Shown here: positions 1 to 9,138 of the stretch, piece by piece
How the letters are laid out: the number at the start of each line of letters is the position of its first letter
How positions within the stretch are numbered: position 1 is the first letter of the stretch
Origin: Devosia nanyangense
GTDB taxonomy: Bacteria; Pseudomonadota; Alphaproteobacteria; Rhizobiales; Devosiaceae
DNA length: 64,000 nt
Reading direction: 5' to 3'
Assembly: GCA_016213505.1 (NCBI GenBank)
Contig: JACRAF010000023.1
Span: 54,414-118,413 of the forward strand
Position numbers and translations under genes: made by a program
The notes under the pieces: generated by a model
Databases searched by the model: none
Told to the model about the DNA's origin: nothing
The model's input: the letters and a program-made list of their open reading frames with translations, nothing else

Positions 1-1442
1 CCGAAGGTCAGGATCAGGTCGCCGACGGCGTCCTCGAGATCGTCGCGCGACGGGCGCGGCGTGCGTCCGCCATTGCGCCCGATGATGAAATGCACGCGGA
101 CCAGTTCGCCTTCGGGGAAGTGCGGGTAGTAGGCCGAGATGCGGCCGTCATAGCTCCGGGCGAGATAATCGCCGATCCTGGCCCGTGCCTCGGAGGTGTA
201 GCGGTCGCGCGGCACGAACACGAGCACCGAGACGAAATTGTCGAAGCGGTCGAGGCGCGGCAGCACCCGCACCCGCGGCCGGTCGGCGAGCGCCGCGATT
301 TCGCGGGCGAACTCGAAGAGCTGGTCCTGACCGATCTGGAACAGCTCGTCGCGCGGATAGGTGTCGAGCGCCGCCATCAGCGATTTGCCGGCATGGCTGG
401 CAGCATCGTAGCCGGAGCGGCGCATCACTTCGGAGACCTTGCGCCGGATCAGCGGCACTTCCGAATGCGGCGTGGCCAGCGCCATCGAGGTGAACAGCCC
501 GATGATCCTGAGCTCCCCCGAAACGCGGCCGCCCTCGTGGTAGAGCTTGACCCCGATATAGTCCAAGTGGGCCCGCCGGTGAACGCGGGTGCGCACATTG
601 GCCTTGGTCACCATCAGCGGATCGGGTTCGGAGAAGAAGACGTCGTGCTGCGCGGTGGTCTCCACATAGGAGCCGCCGGACCTGAGGAAGAGGAAGTCCT
701 TGTCCTCGAGCAGCCCGAGCCCGGTGGTGACCAGCGGAACGAGCTTCTGCTCGGCGCCCTCGCCGTCGAGCTTGTATTCGCGCATGCCGAGGAAGGTGAA
801 ATTGTGCTCGGCGAGCCAGCCGAGGAACTCCTTGGACTCCGAGATGGCGGCGGAGGTGGCGCGTGGCGGGTTGAGCTTCCAGTCCTCGACCACCCGGCGC
901 AGCCGCTCCAGCATCGTCCGCCAGCTGCGCGTGGCGCGATAGACCTCGGTCAGCGTGCCGTCGATCTCGGCGATCAGAGCGGCGCGCTTGTCGGGGTCGG
1001 CGATCGGCTCGATGTGGACGATGAGCAGGCTCTCGTTGACGCTGACCGGGGCTGCGTCGTCGAGCAGCCGGTGCGATTCCGGGTCGAGATGCAGCACCGG
1101 ATGGGCCATGAATCTGATGACGCCGCCCTTGGCGCGGATCGCCGCCAGGACGCTGTCGACGATGAACGGCATGTCGGTCGAAAACATCTCAAGCATCTGC
1201 GGGTGGCCGGGATGCTCGGGGTCGAGATCGTAGATGCGGTGGGATTTGTCCTCGCGCTTGCCCAGCCTTGTGTAGGTCTTGCGCAGCATCGCCTCGAGCA
1301 CTTCGGGCGAGTAGTTGGAGAGATCGTCGGGGGCGGTGGCATTGGCTGCCGCCATGAGGAAGCGGGCGAAATTGGGTTCGGTTTCGCGCAGCGCCTCGGC
1401 GCGCTCGGCAAGGCCGCGCCCGGTGTCGATCACAACGTCCAT
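1..1442 (-). CDS. NAD-specific glutamate dehydrogenase, large type (partial, N-terminal part)
   Basis: The minus strand is open from an ATG at 1442 to the window edge, giving about 480 N-terminal residues of what is normally a roughly 1,600-residue enzyme. This 180-kDa class oxidises glutamate to 2-oxoglutarate with NAD+ in the cytoplasm. The translated part matches the regulatory N-terminal region: MFSTDMPFIVDSV near residue 65, EFLGWLAEHNFTFLG near 200 and FVPRDRYTSEARARIG near 430. The catalytic core lies outside the window. The ATG is the only choice, because an in-frame stop (TAA, read on the minus strand) sits six codons upstream. It is divergent from the flippase gene, with 119 bases between them. 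The family call is firm; the C-terminus cannot be judged. Confidence 0.9.
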   Translation of the reverse strand, partial: MDVVIDTGRGLAERAEALRETEPNFARFLMAAANATAPDDLSNYSPEVLEAMLRKTYTRLGKREDKSHRIYDLDPEHPGHPQMLEMFSTDMPFIVDSVLAAIRAKGGVIRFMAHPVLHLDPESHRLLDDAAPVSVNESLLIVHIEPIADPDKRAALIAEIDGTLTEVYRATRSWRTMLERLRRVVEDWKLNPPRATSAAISESKEFLGWLAEHNFTFLGMREYKLDGEGAEQKLVPLVTTGLGLLEDKDFLFLRSGGSYVETTAQHDVFFSEPDPLMVTKANVRTRVHRRAHLDYIGVKLYHEGGRVSGELRIIGLFTSMALATPHSEVPLIRRKVSEVMRRSGYDAASHAGKSLMAALDTYPRDELFQIGQDQLFEFAREIAALADRPRVRVLPRLDRFDNFVSVLVFVPRDRYTSEARARIGDYLARSYDGRISAYYPHFPEGELVRVHFIIGRNGGRTPRPSRDDLEDAVGDLILTF

Positions 1443-1561
1443 TCGGCCATGGCCCCCTTAACCATGACGGAGTCGGCGCCGGCACAGTGCGGCCAAGCCT
1501 CGTCAATGTCGAGAGGGCCGGTAAGACCTTCTCAGCCAATATGGGGCATCATCGCGGCCCC

Positions 1562-2908
1562 ATGGATCAAGCCCCACGTTCGGACCTCAGGAGCCTGCTC
1601 AGATCGGGGCTCAGCAAGTCGCTGGTGTCGCTCCTCATCAAGGTGGCGACGGCCGGGCTGACCTACGGAATGTACGTCATCCTCAGCCGGGTGATGGGGG
1701 CGACCGAATATGGCTATTTCGCCTTCGGGCTCAGCCTTGCGACGATCCTCGCCATCGGCGCCAATTTCGGCCAGCAGACGGCAATCCTGCGCTACTGGCC
1801 CGAGGAGATGGTGGCCGGTTTGCCCGACAAGGCGCTGGCAGCGCTGCGCTCGGGCGGTGCGCTCACCTTCATCGCCGGGCTTATCGTTTCCCTCCTGCTG
1901 ATCGGGGTCAGCGCCGTCGCGGCTGTGGCACAGGGCGGGCCGGTGCTGCATCTTTATGCCGCCGCCGCGCTGATCCTGCCGCTGGCGCTCGCCGAATACT
2001 GGAGTTCGGTCCTGCGCGCGCAGGGCTCGGTGTGGACGGCGCTGACGCCGCGCGACATCGTCTGGCGGTTGGCCCTGCCGCTGCTGGTGGTCGGGCTCTA
2101 TTATGCCGGCGTCGGGCTTTCGGGTTGGGCGGCGCTGCTGCTCACCGCCGCCGTGCTGGCGCTGTCGCTGGGGCTGCAATATCTCGTCGCCCGCGCGCGC
2201 CGCTACGAGATCGCCGCCGGAACGGCCGGCCTCAAGAGCTATTGGACCGAGCACGGCAAGGCGAGCTGGTCGTTCTTTTTGGGCACGGTGCTCGACAGCG
2301 CCGCGCTCAATATCGACATCATCCTCGTCGGCCTATTGGTCGCCCCGGCCGCGGCCGGGGTCTATTTCAACGCCTTCCGCACCGCGGGGCTCCTGACCCT
2401 GTTCATGTTCGCCATCACGCTGGTTGTGGCGCCGATGGTGTCTGAGCACTATCACGCCGGCGAGATGCGCAAGGCCCAGGCGATCACGGCGCTCTGCGCT
2501 TGGGCGGGGTTTCTGTTTTCGGTGGTGGTGTTCGCCGGGTTCCTCTTGTTCGGCGACCAGGTGATGTCGCTGTTCGGCGGCAACAACGAGCAGGGCGCGC
2601 TGTTGCTGGTCATCCTCAGCATCGGGCTGCTGTTCGACGCCGCCACCGGCCCGTCGCGGATTGTCCTGATGATGACCGGCCACGAGCGTGACTATGTGCG
2701 CATTTTCGGCGGTGTCATCGTCGTTGGCATGATCGTCCAGGTCCCGGCGATCATGGCCTATGGCGCGGTCGGCGCCGCGGTGGTGAACACCACCTCCCGC
2801 ATCGCCGCCCAGCTCGCGATTGCCTGGTTCAGCCGCCGACGGATCGGGCTCGATACGACGCTGCTCGGCGCGTTCCTGGTGAACCGGATGCGCGACCGCG
2901 CCGCTTGA
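1562..2908 (+). CDS. Polysaccharide/oligosaccharide flippase (Wzx/MATE-like) membrane protein
   Basis: An integral membrane protein of about 448 residues with roughly 12-14 hydrophobic segments spread over its whole length, in the manner of the MVF/Wzx (RfbX-like) flippases that move lipid-linked saccharides across the inner membrane. The N-terminus has the typical amphipathic start followed by LLIKVATAGLTYGMYVILSR and GATEYGYFAFGLSLAT. The open frame extends back to 1487; I chose the ATG at 1562 because residues upstream are not membrane-like and no better ribosome site is visible. An ATG at 1541 is an alternative. No glycosyltransferases or other polysaccharide genes lie nearby, so the substrate is unknown. 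Confidence 0.75.
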   Translation: MDQAPRSDLRSLLRSGLSKSLVSLLIKVATAGLTYGMYVILSRVMGATEYGYFAFGLSLATILAIGANFGQQTAILRYWPEEMVAGLPDKALAALRSGGALTFIAGLIVSLLLIGVSAVAAVAQGGPVLHLYAAAALILPLALAEYWSSVLRAQGSVWTALTPRDIVWRLALPLLVVGLYYAGVGLSGWAALLLTAAVLALSLGLQYLVARARRYEIAAGTAGLKSYWTEHGKASWSFFLGTVLDSAALNIDIILVGLLVAPAAAGVYFNAFRTAGLLTLFMFAITLVVAPMVSEHYHAGEMRKAQAITALCAWAGFLFSVVVFAGFLLFGDQVMSLFGGNNEQGALLLVILSIGLLFDAATGPSRIVLMMTGHERDYVRIFGGVIVVGMIVQVPAIMAYGAVGAAVVNTTSRIAAQLAIAWFSRRRIGLDTTLLGAFLVNRMRDRAA

Positions 2909-2977
2909 CCCAAGGCGGCCCGCGGGCCTATGACGCCCGCTCGACCTGACCCCTAGCAAATTGGGACTTTTACGCCG

Positions 2978-4378
2978 ATGGGCCGCACGCTGTACGACAA
3001 GATCTGGGACGATCATCTGGTCGCCAACAATCCGGACGGCACGTCGCTGATCTATATCGACCGGCACCTCGTCCACGAGGTGACCTCGCCGCAGGCTTTC
3101 GAGGGCCTGCGCCTCGCCCATCGCAAGGTGCGGGCGCCGGAGCGGACGCTGGCGGTGGTCGACCACAACGTCCCCACCACCGACCGCAGCCACGGCATCG
3201 ACGATCCCGAGAGCCGGCTGCAGGTCGAGACGATGGCCGAGAACGCCCGCGAATTCGGCGTCGAGTATTTTAACGAGCTCGATCGGCGGCAGGGCATCGT
3301 CCACATCGTCGGCCCCGAGCAGGGGTTCACGCTGCCTGGCATGACGATCGTGTGCGGCGACAGCCACACCTCGACCCACGGCGCGTTCGGGGCGCTGGCG
3401 CACGGCATCGGCACGTCCGAGGTCGAGCATGTGCTCGCCACCCAGACGCTGATCCAGCAGAAGGCCAAGAACATGCGGGTGACCGTCGACGGCGTCTTGC
3501 CGCCGGGCGTCACCGCCAAGGACATCACGCTCGCCATCATCGGCGAGACCGGCACCGCCGGCGGCACCGGGCACGTGCTCGAATACGCCGGCGAAGCGAT
3601 CCGGGCGCTGTCGATGGAAGGCCGGATGACGGTCTGCAACATGTCGATCGAAGGCGGGGCCCGCGCCGGCATGATCGCGCCGGACGAAAAGACCTTCGAA
3701 TATGTCACCGGTCGGCCGCGCGCCCCGTCGGGCAAGGCGCTGGAGATGGCGCTCGACTATTGGCGCACGCTCTACACCGACCCCGACGCGCATTTCGACA
3801 AGGAACTGCGGCTCGATGCGGCGAAACTGCCGCCGATCGTTTCGTGGGGTTCGTCGCCCGAGGACGTGATCTCGGTCCAGGGCGTGGTGCCCAATCCCGA
3901 CGATATCGCCGACCCCAACAAGCGCGCCAGCAAGTGGCGGGCGCTCGAGTATATGGGGCTCGTGCCGGGGACCAAGATCACCGACATCGCCATCGAGCGG
4001 GTGTTTCTGGGATCGTGCACCAATGGCCGCATCGAGGATCTGCGGGCGGCGGCGAAAGTGCTGGCGGGCCGGAAAGTGCGCGAGGGCGTCAGCGCCATGG
4101 TTGTGCCGGGCTCGGGCCTGGTCAAGGAACAGGCGGAGGCCGAGGGCCTCGACAAGATCTTCAAGGAAGCCGGCTTCGACTGGCGCGAGCCGGGCTGTTC
4201 GATGTGCCTGGCCATGAACGCCGACAAGCTGAAGCCGCTCGAGCGCTGCGCCTCGACCTCGAACCGCAATTTCGAGGGCCGGCAGGGGTTCAAGGGCCGC
4301 ACGCACCTGGTGTCGCCGGCGATGGCCGCCGCCGCGGCGATCGCGGGGCATTTCGTCGATATGCGTGAGTGGCTGTGA
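2978..4378 (+). CDS. leuC: 3-isopropylmalate dehydratase large subunit
   Basis: LeuC pairs with LeuD to isomerise 2-isopropylmalate to 3-isopropylmalate in leucine synthesis. The 466-residue length is standard. Cysteines at residues 347 (LGSCTNGR), 407 and 410 (GCSMC) are the three ligands of the [4Fe-4S] cluster, and the [12 protein letters not shown] motif of the aconitase superfamily is present near residue 128. The gene stands apart from leuD and leuB, which lie 11 kb downstream on the same strand. The start ATG opens [13 protein letters not shown], the usual family N-terminus. No clear upstream promoter was found in the 69-base gap after the flippase gene. Confidence 0.98.
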   Translation: MGRTLYDKIWDDHLVANNPDGTSLIYIDRHLVHEVTSPQAFEGLRLAHRKVRAPERTLAVVDHNVPTTDRSHGIDDPESRLQVETMAENAREFGVEYFNELDRRQGIVHIVGPEQGFTLPGMTIVCGDSHTSTHGAFGALAHGIGTSEVEHVLATQTLIQQKAKNMRVTVDGVLPPGVTAKDITLAIIGETGTAGGTGHVLEYAGEAIRALSMEGRMTVCNMSIEGGARAGMIAPDEKTFEYVTGRPRAPSGKALEMALDYWRTLYTDPDAHFDKELRLDAAKLPPIVSWGSSPEDVISVQGVVPNPDDIADPNKRASKWRALEYMGLVPGTKITDIAIERVFLGSCTNGRIEDLRAAAKVLAGRKVREGVSAMVVPGSGLVKEQAEAEGLDKIFKEAGFDWREPGCSMCLAMNADKLKPLERCASTSNRNFEGRQGFKGRTHLVSPAMAAAAAIAGHFVDMREWL

Positions 4379-4402
4379 AGGAAGGCGTGAATGGTGAATT
4401 GG

Positions 4403-4441
4403 GAATGGTGAATGGCGTTTTCGGCCCACCATTCACCATTC
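4403..4441. repeat. Perfect hairpin built from ATTCACC heptamers, downstream of leuC
   Basis: Bases 4403-4415 (GAATGGTGAATGG) are the exact complement of 4429-4441, giving a 13-bp stem with a 13-base loop. The right arm continues as tandem copies of the heptamer ACCATTC up to 4450. It sits between the leuC stop and the next gene. It could act as a transcript-end structure, although no T-run follows it. A related motif (CATTCGCCATTCATCA) occurs near 18251-18266. Confidence 0.6.
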
Positions 4442-4456
4442 ACCATTCACCCGGTG

Positions 4457-4870
4457 ATGACTGACTGGCACAGCCGCCGCGCTCCGAGCCTTGATGAGTT
4501 CGAGGTGCTGGCGCGCCGGGCGCTGGAGGAGCTGCCGCAGCCGTTCCGCGATCTGGTCCGCGACGTGCCGTGCACGGTCGCCGATTTTGCCACCGACGAG
4601 GTGCTCGACGATCTGGGCATCGAGTCCGAATTCGACCTGATGGGGCTGTTCCACGGCGTCGGCCTGCCGCAGCGCGGCGGGCATGTGCTCACCGGGCAGA
4701 TGCCCAACCAGATATGGCTCTATCGCCGGCCGATCCTCGACTACTGGGCCGAGCACGACGACACGCTGGGCGCCGTCATCACCCACGTCCTGGTCCACGA
4801 AATCGGCCACCATTTCGGCTTTTCGGACGAGGACATGGAGGCGATGGAGGCGGAGGCGGGGAAGGACTGA
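4457..4870 (+). CDS. Putative zincin-like metallopeptidase family protein
   Basis: A 137-residue cytoplasmic-looking protein of the possible metal-dependent peptidase family (DUF1025/MMP-like). The HEIGHHFGFSD motif at about residues 115-125 carries the HExxH zinc signature, with a further His and Asp in the third-ligand region. The open frame extends to 4412 but the extra residues are encoded by the ATTCACC repeat, so the ATG at 4457 is the sensible start. The next gene starts 2 bases after the stop, so the two are likely cotranscribed. The peptidase activity of this family is inferred from the motif only. Confidence 0.8.
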   Translation: MTDWHSRRAPSLDEFEVLARRALEELPQPFRDLVRDVPCTVADFATDEVLDDLGIESEFDLMGLFHGVGLPQRGGHVLTGQMPNQIWLYRRPILDYWAEHDDTLGAVITHVLVHEIGHHFGFSDEDMEAMEAEAGKD

Positions 4871-4872
4871 CC

Positions 4873-5346
4873 ATGTCCCACACCACGCAAGGCACCATTC
4901 TCCTCACGAAGCTCGGCATCGCCTTCGAGCTGCATCCTTACGACTACGACCCCGATGCTCCGCGCATCGGGCTCGCGGCGGCCGAGGCGCTGGGGATCGA
5001 TCCGAGCCAGACGTTCAAGACGCTGATGGCCGAGGTCGACGGCAAGCCGGTGTGCGTGGTCGTGCCATCCGACACGGAAGTGTCGATGAAAAAGCTCGCC
5101 GCCTGCTTCGGTGGCAAGTCCGGGGCGATGATGAAGGTGCCCGACGCCGAGCGGCTGAGCGGCTACAGGGTCGGCGGCATCGGCCCGTTCGGGCAGAAGC
5201 GCAAGGTGCCGACGGCGATCGACGAAACGGCCGAGCTGTTCGACCGCATCTACATCAATGCCGGCCAGCGCGGGCTGCTGCTGAGCCTCGCCCCGTCGGA
5301 TGCGGTGCGGGCGGCCGAGGGGAAGGTCGCGGATTTGACGGCTTAG
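4873..5346 (+). CDS. ybaK: Cys-tRNA(Pro)/Cys-tRNA(Cys) deacylase, YbaK/EbsC family
   Basis: A 157-residue free-standing editing-domain protein. YbaK hydrolyses cysteine mischarged on tRNA(Pro). The family signature is visible: the N-terminal L-HPYDYD segment, TFKTLMAEVDGKPVCVVVP with its conserved lysine near residue 49, and GGIGPFGQKRKVPT near residue 115. The ATG at 4873 lies 2 bases after the preceding stop; the longer in-frame extension reads through another gene and is not real. Its 3' end overlaps the convergent argC by 4 bases. Confidence 0.92.
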   Translation: MSHTTQGTILLTKLGIAFELHPYDYDPDAPRIGLAAAEALGIDPSQTFKTLMAEVDGKPVCVVVPSDTEVSMKKLAACFGGKSGAMMKVPDAERLSGYRVGGIGPFGQKRKVPTAIDETAELFDRIYINAGQRGLLLSLAPSDAVRAAEGKVADLTA

Positions 5347-6293
5347 GCCGCGAGGCTCGTATCCGCGGCCACGCCCAGCATCAGGTTGAGGTTTTGCACC
5401 GCGGCGCCCGAGGCGCCTTTGCCGAGGTTGTCGTAGACGGCGACCAGCACGGCCTGCGCCTTGGCGTCGGACGCAAAGACGTGGAGCCGCATGCGGTTGG
5501 TGTTGTTGTAGAGTTCCGGGTTGAGCTCGGGCATGCGTTCGGCCTCGACATAGGGCGCGACCTCGACGAAGCCGCCGGAAATCGCAGCGAAATGGTCGGC
5601 GATGGCAGCATGGAGGTCGGCACCGGTCGGCACCTTGTCCAGCGTCCACAATTGCAGCGGCACGGCAGTGATCATGCCCTGCGCGAAATTGCCGACGGCA
5701 GGGGTGAACAGCGGCGCATGCGTGAGTCTCGCGTAGGCCTGCAGCTCGGGCAGGTGCTTGTGCTTGAAGGTGAGGCCATAGGGCATGAACTCGTTGGCGT
5801 CCTCGCCCGCCGCCTCGTAGTCGGCGATCATCGAGCGGCCGCCGCCAGTGTAGCCGGAGATGCCGTGGACGGTGACCGGGAAGCCGGCCGGGAGCAGCCC
5901 GGCCTCGATCAGCGGCCGGAGCGTCGCGATGGCGCCCTGCGGCCAGCAGCCGGGATTGGCGACGCGCTTGCTGGCGGCGATGTTCGCCGATTGGTGCTTG
6001 TCCATCTCGGCGAAGCCATAGGCCCAGCCTTCGGCCACCCGGTGTGCGCTCGAGGCGTCGATGACGCGGGTGTGGTCGTTCTCGATCAGCGCCACGGACT
6101 GTTTTGCCGCATCGTCGGGCAGGCAGAGGATGGCGACGTCCGCCGCGTTCAAGAGGCGCTTGCGCTCGTTCTGGTCCTTGCGCTTGTCGGGCGCGATCGA
6201 GAGCAGCTCGAGGTCGCGCCGATTGGCCAGCCGGTCGCGGATCTGCAGACCCGTCGTTCCCGCTTCGCCGTCGATGAAGATCTTTGCGACCAC
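5343..6293 (-). CDS. argC: N-acetyl-gamma-glutamyl-phosphate reductase (short, type 2)
   Basis: Third step of arginine synthesis: NADPH-dependent reduction of N-acetylglutamyl-5-phosphate to the semialdehyde. The 316-residue size and sequence are those of the short ArgC class common in alphaproteobacteria. FIDGEAGTTGLQIRDRL (residues 6-22) is the nucleotide-binding loop, NPGCWPQG places the catalytic cysteine at residue 116, and HGISGYTGGGRSM is the substrate-binding segment. The start is a GTG at 6293 behind GGGAGAAC. It is divergent from the GMC oxidoreductase gene, sharing an 84-base region with it. Confidence 0.96.
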   Translation of the reverse strand: MVAKIFIDGEAGTTGLQIRDRLANRRDLELLSIAPDKRKDQNERKRLLNAADVAILCLPDDAAKQSVALIENDHTRVIDASSAHRVAEGWAYGFAEMDKHQSANIAASKRVANPGCWPQGAIATLRPLIEAGLLPAGFPVTVHGISGYTGGGRSMIADYEAAGEDANEFMPYGLTFKHKHLPELQAYARLTHAPLFTPAVGNFAQGMITAVPLQLWTLDKVPTGADLHAAIADHFAAISGGFVEVAPYVEAERMPELNPELYNNTNRMRLHVFASDAKAQAVLVAVYDNLGKGASGAAVQNLNLMLGVAADTSLAA

Positions 6294-6377
6294 TTCGTTC
6301 TCCCGATCAGGGGTGAATGCGGCCGCACATATAGAAGTTCAATCGGCCGATGTGTAGAGACAAGGCAGGAGGGCCGC

Positions 6378-8012
6378 GTGGCTTACGATTTCGTGATCGC
6401 CGGGGGCGGCTCGGCCGCGTCGGTTGCCGCCATGCGGCTGGTGCGCGAGTTCGGCTTCCGCGTCCTCATCCTCGAGCGCGGGCCGGCGACGACCAGCCGG
6501 CTGATGGCGATGCCGGCGGGCTACATGAAGTATCTCGCCCGCGACGATTTCCTCGAAATGCACCACACCGTCCCGCAGCCGCAACTGGGCGGTCGCGGAC
6601 CGATCGTGCCGGTGGCGAAGGCCTTGGGCGGCGGCAGCGCGGTCAACGCCATGGTCTATATGCGGGGCCAGCGCGAGGACTATGACGGCTGGGCGGCGGG
6701 GTTGGGCAACGCCGGGCAATGGGGCTACGCGGACCTATTGCCGCATTTCACCGGGATCGAGCAGAACGCGGTCTTCAACGATCGCTATCACGGCATCTCG
6801 GGCAATCTGCGCGTCGCCAATCCCGGCTACATCTCGGGCACCACCGAGGACTTTTTGCGCGCCGCGCAGGGGCTCGGGCATGCCTACAACCCCGATTTCA
6901 ACGGCGCCCGGCAGTCCGGCGTCGGCATTATGCAGCACACCTATGGGCAATGGGGGCGCTATCGCGAGCGCTCGGACGCCAAGAAGGCGTTCCTCGATCC
7001 GCTTGCCGGCGACAGCCGGCTGACCATCGTCACCGGTGCCCGTGTCGACCGCGTGCTGATCGACGGCCAGCGGGCCGTGGGCGTCGTCTACACGCAGGGT
7101 GGCGAGCAAAAGACCGCGCTGGCGGAGCGCGAGGTGCTGGTGGCGTCGGGCACCTACAATACGGCGAAACTCCTGATGCTGTCGGGGATCGGGCCGGCGG
7201 ATCAGCTGCGGCAGCACGGCGTCGCCGTCGTGGCCGACCTGCCGGTGGGGCAGAATCTGCAGGACCACCACGAGGTCCCGGTGATCGCTACCACCAAGGG
7301 CAAATCCGGCTATTTCGGCGAGGATCGCGGCTGGCCGCTGCTGCGCAATGGGCTGCAATACCTGCTGTTCAACTCCGGTCCGGTGACGACGACCGGCATC
7401 GAGGCGTGCCTGTTCTACGATCCCGATGGCGGCGAGCGGCCGACGATCCAGCTTTATTGCGCACCCATCGTCTATCTCGATCGCGATGTGTCCTCGGCCA
7501 AGCCGACCTGGGGCGTGACGTTCACCTCCTGCCTGCTCAGGCCCAAGGCGCGGGGCAGCGTGACGCTGCGTTCGGCCGATCCCGCCGCGCAGCCGGTGGT
7601 CGACTGCAATTTCTTCGGCGATCCCGACGATCTCAGGCTCACCATCGCGTCGGTGCGTCACGCGCGAAAACTGCTCGAGACCGAGCCGTTCAAGTCGAAG
7701 ATTGCCGGGGAGCTGCTGCCCGGCCCGGCGATCGACGACGAGGCGGGCCTCACCAAATTCGCCGGGCAGACCGTCAAGACCAACTACCATCCGGTGGGGA
7801 CAGCGCGGATGGGCGCCGACGCCGATCCGACCAGCGTCGTCGACGGCGACCTCAGGGTGAAGGGCATCGCCGGGCTCAGGGTGATCGATTGCTCGATCAT
7901 GCCGGCGATCGTTTCGGGCAACACCAACGCCCCTGCCATGGCCATCGGCAGCAAGGCCGCCGCGATGATCGCAATGGCGCACGGCATGCCTGTCGGTTCG
8001 CCAATCTCATAA
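6378..8012 (+). CDS. GMC-family FAD-dependent oxidoreductase (choline dehydrogenase-like)
   Basis: A 544-residue flavoenzyme of the glucose-methanol-choline family, which oxidises alcohols. It opens with the FAD-binding VIAGGGSAASVAAMRL, has the GMC signature GGGSAVNAMVYMRGQ near residue 82 and, near the C-terminus, NYHPVGTARMG (catalytic His region) and GNTNAPAMAIGSKAA. The start is a GTG at 6378, 5 bases after a strong AGGAGG; the far longer in-frame extension upstream is antisense to argC and not real. The substrate cannot be deduced. A secreted SMP-30-like gene follows after 84 bases. Confidence 0.92.
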   Translation: MAYDFVIAGGGSAASVAAMRLVREFGFRVLILERGPATTSRLMAMPAGYMKYLARDDFLEMHHTVPQPQLGGRGPIVPVAKALGGGSAVNAMVYMRGQREDYDGWAAGLGNAGQWGYADLLPHFTGIEQNAVFNDRYHGISGNLRVANPGYISGTTEDFLRAAQGLGHAYNPDFNGARQSGVGIMQHTYGQWGRYRERSDAKKAFLDPLAGDSRLTIVTGARVDRVLIDGQRAVGVVYTQGGEQKTALAEREVLVASGTYNTAKLLMLSGIGPADQLRQHGVAVVADLPVGQNLQDHHEVPVIATTKGKSGYFGEDRGWPLLRNGLQYLLFNSGPVTTTGIEACLFYDPDGGERPTIQLYCAPIVYLDRDVSSAKPTWGVTFTSCLLRPKARGSVTLRSADPAAQPVVDCNFFGDPDDLRLTIASVRHARKLLETEPFKSKIAGELLPGPAIDDEAGLTKFAGQTVKTNYHPVGTARMGADADPTSVVDGDLRVKGIAGLRVIDCSIMPAIVSGNTNAPAMAIGSKAAAMIAMAHGMPVGSPIS

Positions 8013-8096
8013 ATCGCAATACCTTTCCGGCAGGCCTGCCAGTCTTGGCGGCCCCGAGAGCCCGGCTCCGGGGACAGCCAAATCGGAGAGGAAACC

Positions 8097-9020
8097 ATGT
8101 TCAGACGAAACGCATTTGCCGCGGTGCTGGCGGCGGCCACCGCTATCGCCGCTTCGGCGGCATTGGCCGCCGACAAGGTCCAGATCGGCGACAATCAGAA
8201 GGTCTTTCCCGAAAGCATCACCTCCATCGCGGACGGCACGCTCTATGCGGGCAGCCTGACGCTGGGCGTTCTCTTCAAGGCGGCGCCGGGCGCCGCGACG
8301 GCCGACATCTGGGTTCAGAAGCCGGCCGACGGCCCGCAGGCGATCGCCGGTGTCTTCGCCGACGAGAAATCCGGCATCCTGTGGGCGTGCTATGCCGACC
8401 TCGGCGCCTTCGGCGGCAAGGGCATGCCCTCGCAGCTCAAGGCCATCGATCTGGCATCGGGCGCCGTCAAGGGCAGCTATCCTTTCCCGGATGGCAGTTT
8501 CTGCAACGACATCGCGACCACGGCGGACGGCACGGCCTTTGCCACCGACACGGCGGGCAGCCGCATCATGCGCCTCAAGGCCGGTGCCGGCGCGCTCGAG
8601 GAGTGGATCAAGAGCGACGCACTCCAGGGCATCGACGGCATCTCCTTCGCCGCCGACGGCAAGCTCTATGTCAACAGCGTCATGGCCAACAAGCTGATGC
8701 GGGTCGACATTGGCGCCGACGGGGCGGCCGGCGCGGTCACCGACCTGACGCTGTCCGAGCCGATCAAGGGGCCGGACGGCATGCGCTTCGGCGATGACGG
8801 TGTGCTCTACGTGGCGGAAAACGGTGCCGGGCGGGTCGACGCGGTGACCATCTCGGGCGACGCGGCGACGGTCAAATCGCTCAAGGACGGCTATGACGCG
8901 CCGACCGCGGTGACCAAGGTCGGAAGCACGCTCTGGGTGCTCGAGGCCAAGATCGGCCAATTGAGCGCGGGCACCGATCCCGGCCAGTTCTACACCTGGC
9001 CGGTGGCGCTGGGGCAGTAA
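8097..9020 (+). CDS. Exported SMP-30/gluconolactonase-like beta-propeller protein
   Basis: A 307-residue protein with a cleavable signal peptide (probable cleavage after ALAA, residue 25) and a six-bladed-propeller pattern of repeated DGTLYAG, DGTAFATD, DGKLYVNS and DGVLYVAE strands, as in the SMP-30/gluconolactonase/LRE fold. Members bind divalent metals and often hydrolyse lactones; here the function is inferred from fold only. A good ribosome site (GGAGAGGAAACC) precedes the ATG. Periplasmic location fits a partner role for the upstream oxidoreductase, for example acting on a lactone product, but that is speculation. Confidence 0.75.
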   Translation: MFRRNAFAAVLAAATAIAASAALAADKVQIGDNQKVFPESITSIADGTLYAGSLTLGVLFKAAPGAATADIWVQKPADGPQAIAGVFADEKSGILWACYADLGAFGGKGMPSQLKAIDLASGAVKGSYPFPDGSFCNDIATTADGTAFATDTAGSRIMRLKAGAGALEEWIKSDALQGIDGISFAADGKLYVNSVMANKLMRVDIGADGAAGAVTDLTLSEPIKGPDGMRFGDDGVLYVAENGAGRVDAVTISGDAATVKSLKDGYDAPTAVTKVGSTLWVLEAKIGQLSAGTDPGQFYTWPVALGQ

Positions 9021-9033
9021 TGGCGCAGCCGCA

Positions 9034-9059
9034 CCACAGGCCCGGCAGCGGGCCTGTGG
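9034..9059 (+). terminator. Strong 11-bp stem-loop after the SMP-30-like gene
   Basis: Bases 9034-9044 pair perfectly with 9049-9059 around a GCAG tetraloop, 14 bases after the stop codon. There is no T-run behind it, so it may end or protect the transcript rather than act as a classical intrinsic terminator. Confidence 0.45.
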
Positions 9060-9138
9060 GAGGCGATCGGGATATGATATCGGGTCTGGGCCGCGCCGCG
9101 GCCCGGACGCCGGTACCGATCAAGGAGCCTCCCCCCCG

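Noticed and set aside
2909..2977. Leucine leader peptide or T-box before leuC
   Set aside because: The gap is only 69 bases, with no leucine-codon run and no ribosome-site-preceded small ORF.
2333..4432. Long minus-strand open frame opposite the flippase and leuC genes
   Set aside because: It is antisense to two well-supported genes, has a His/Arg-rich composition typical of G+C-rich shadow frames, and no family match.
4683..6377. N-terminal extension of the GMC oxidoreductase reaching back to 4683
   Set aside because: The extension reads antisense through argC and through the deacylase in another frame; the GTG at 6378 has a strong ribosome site and starts the FAD motif.
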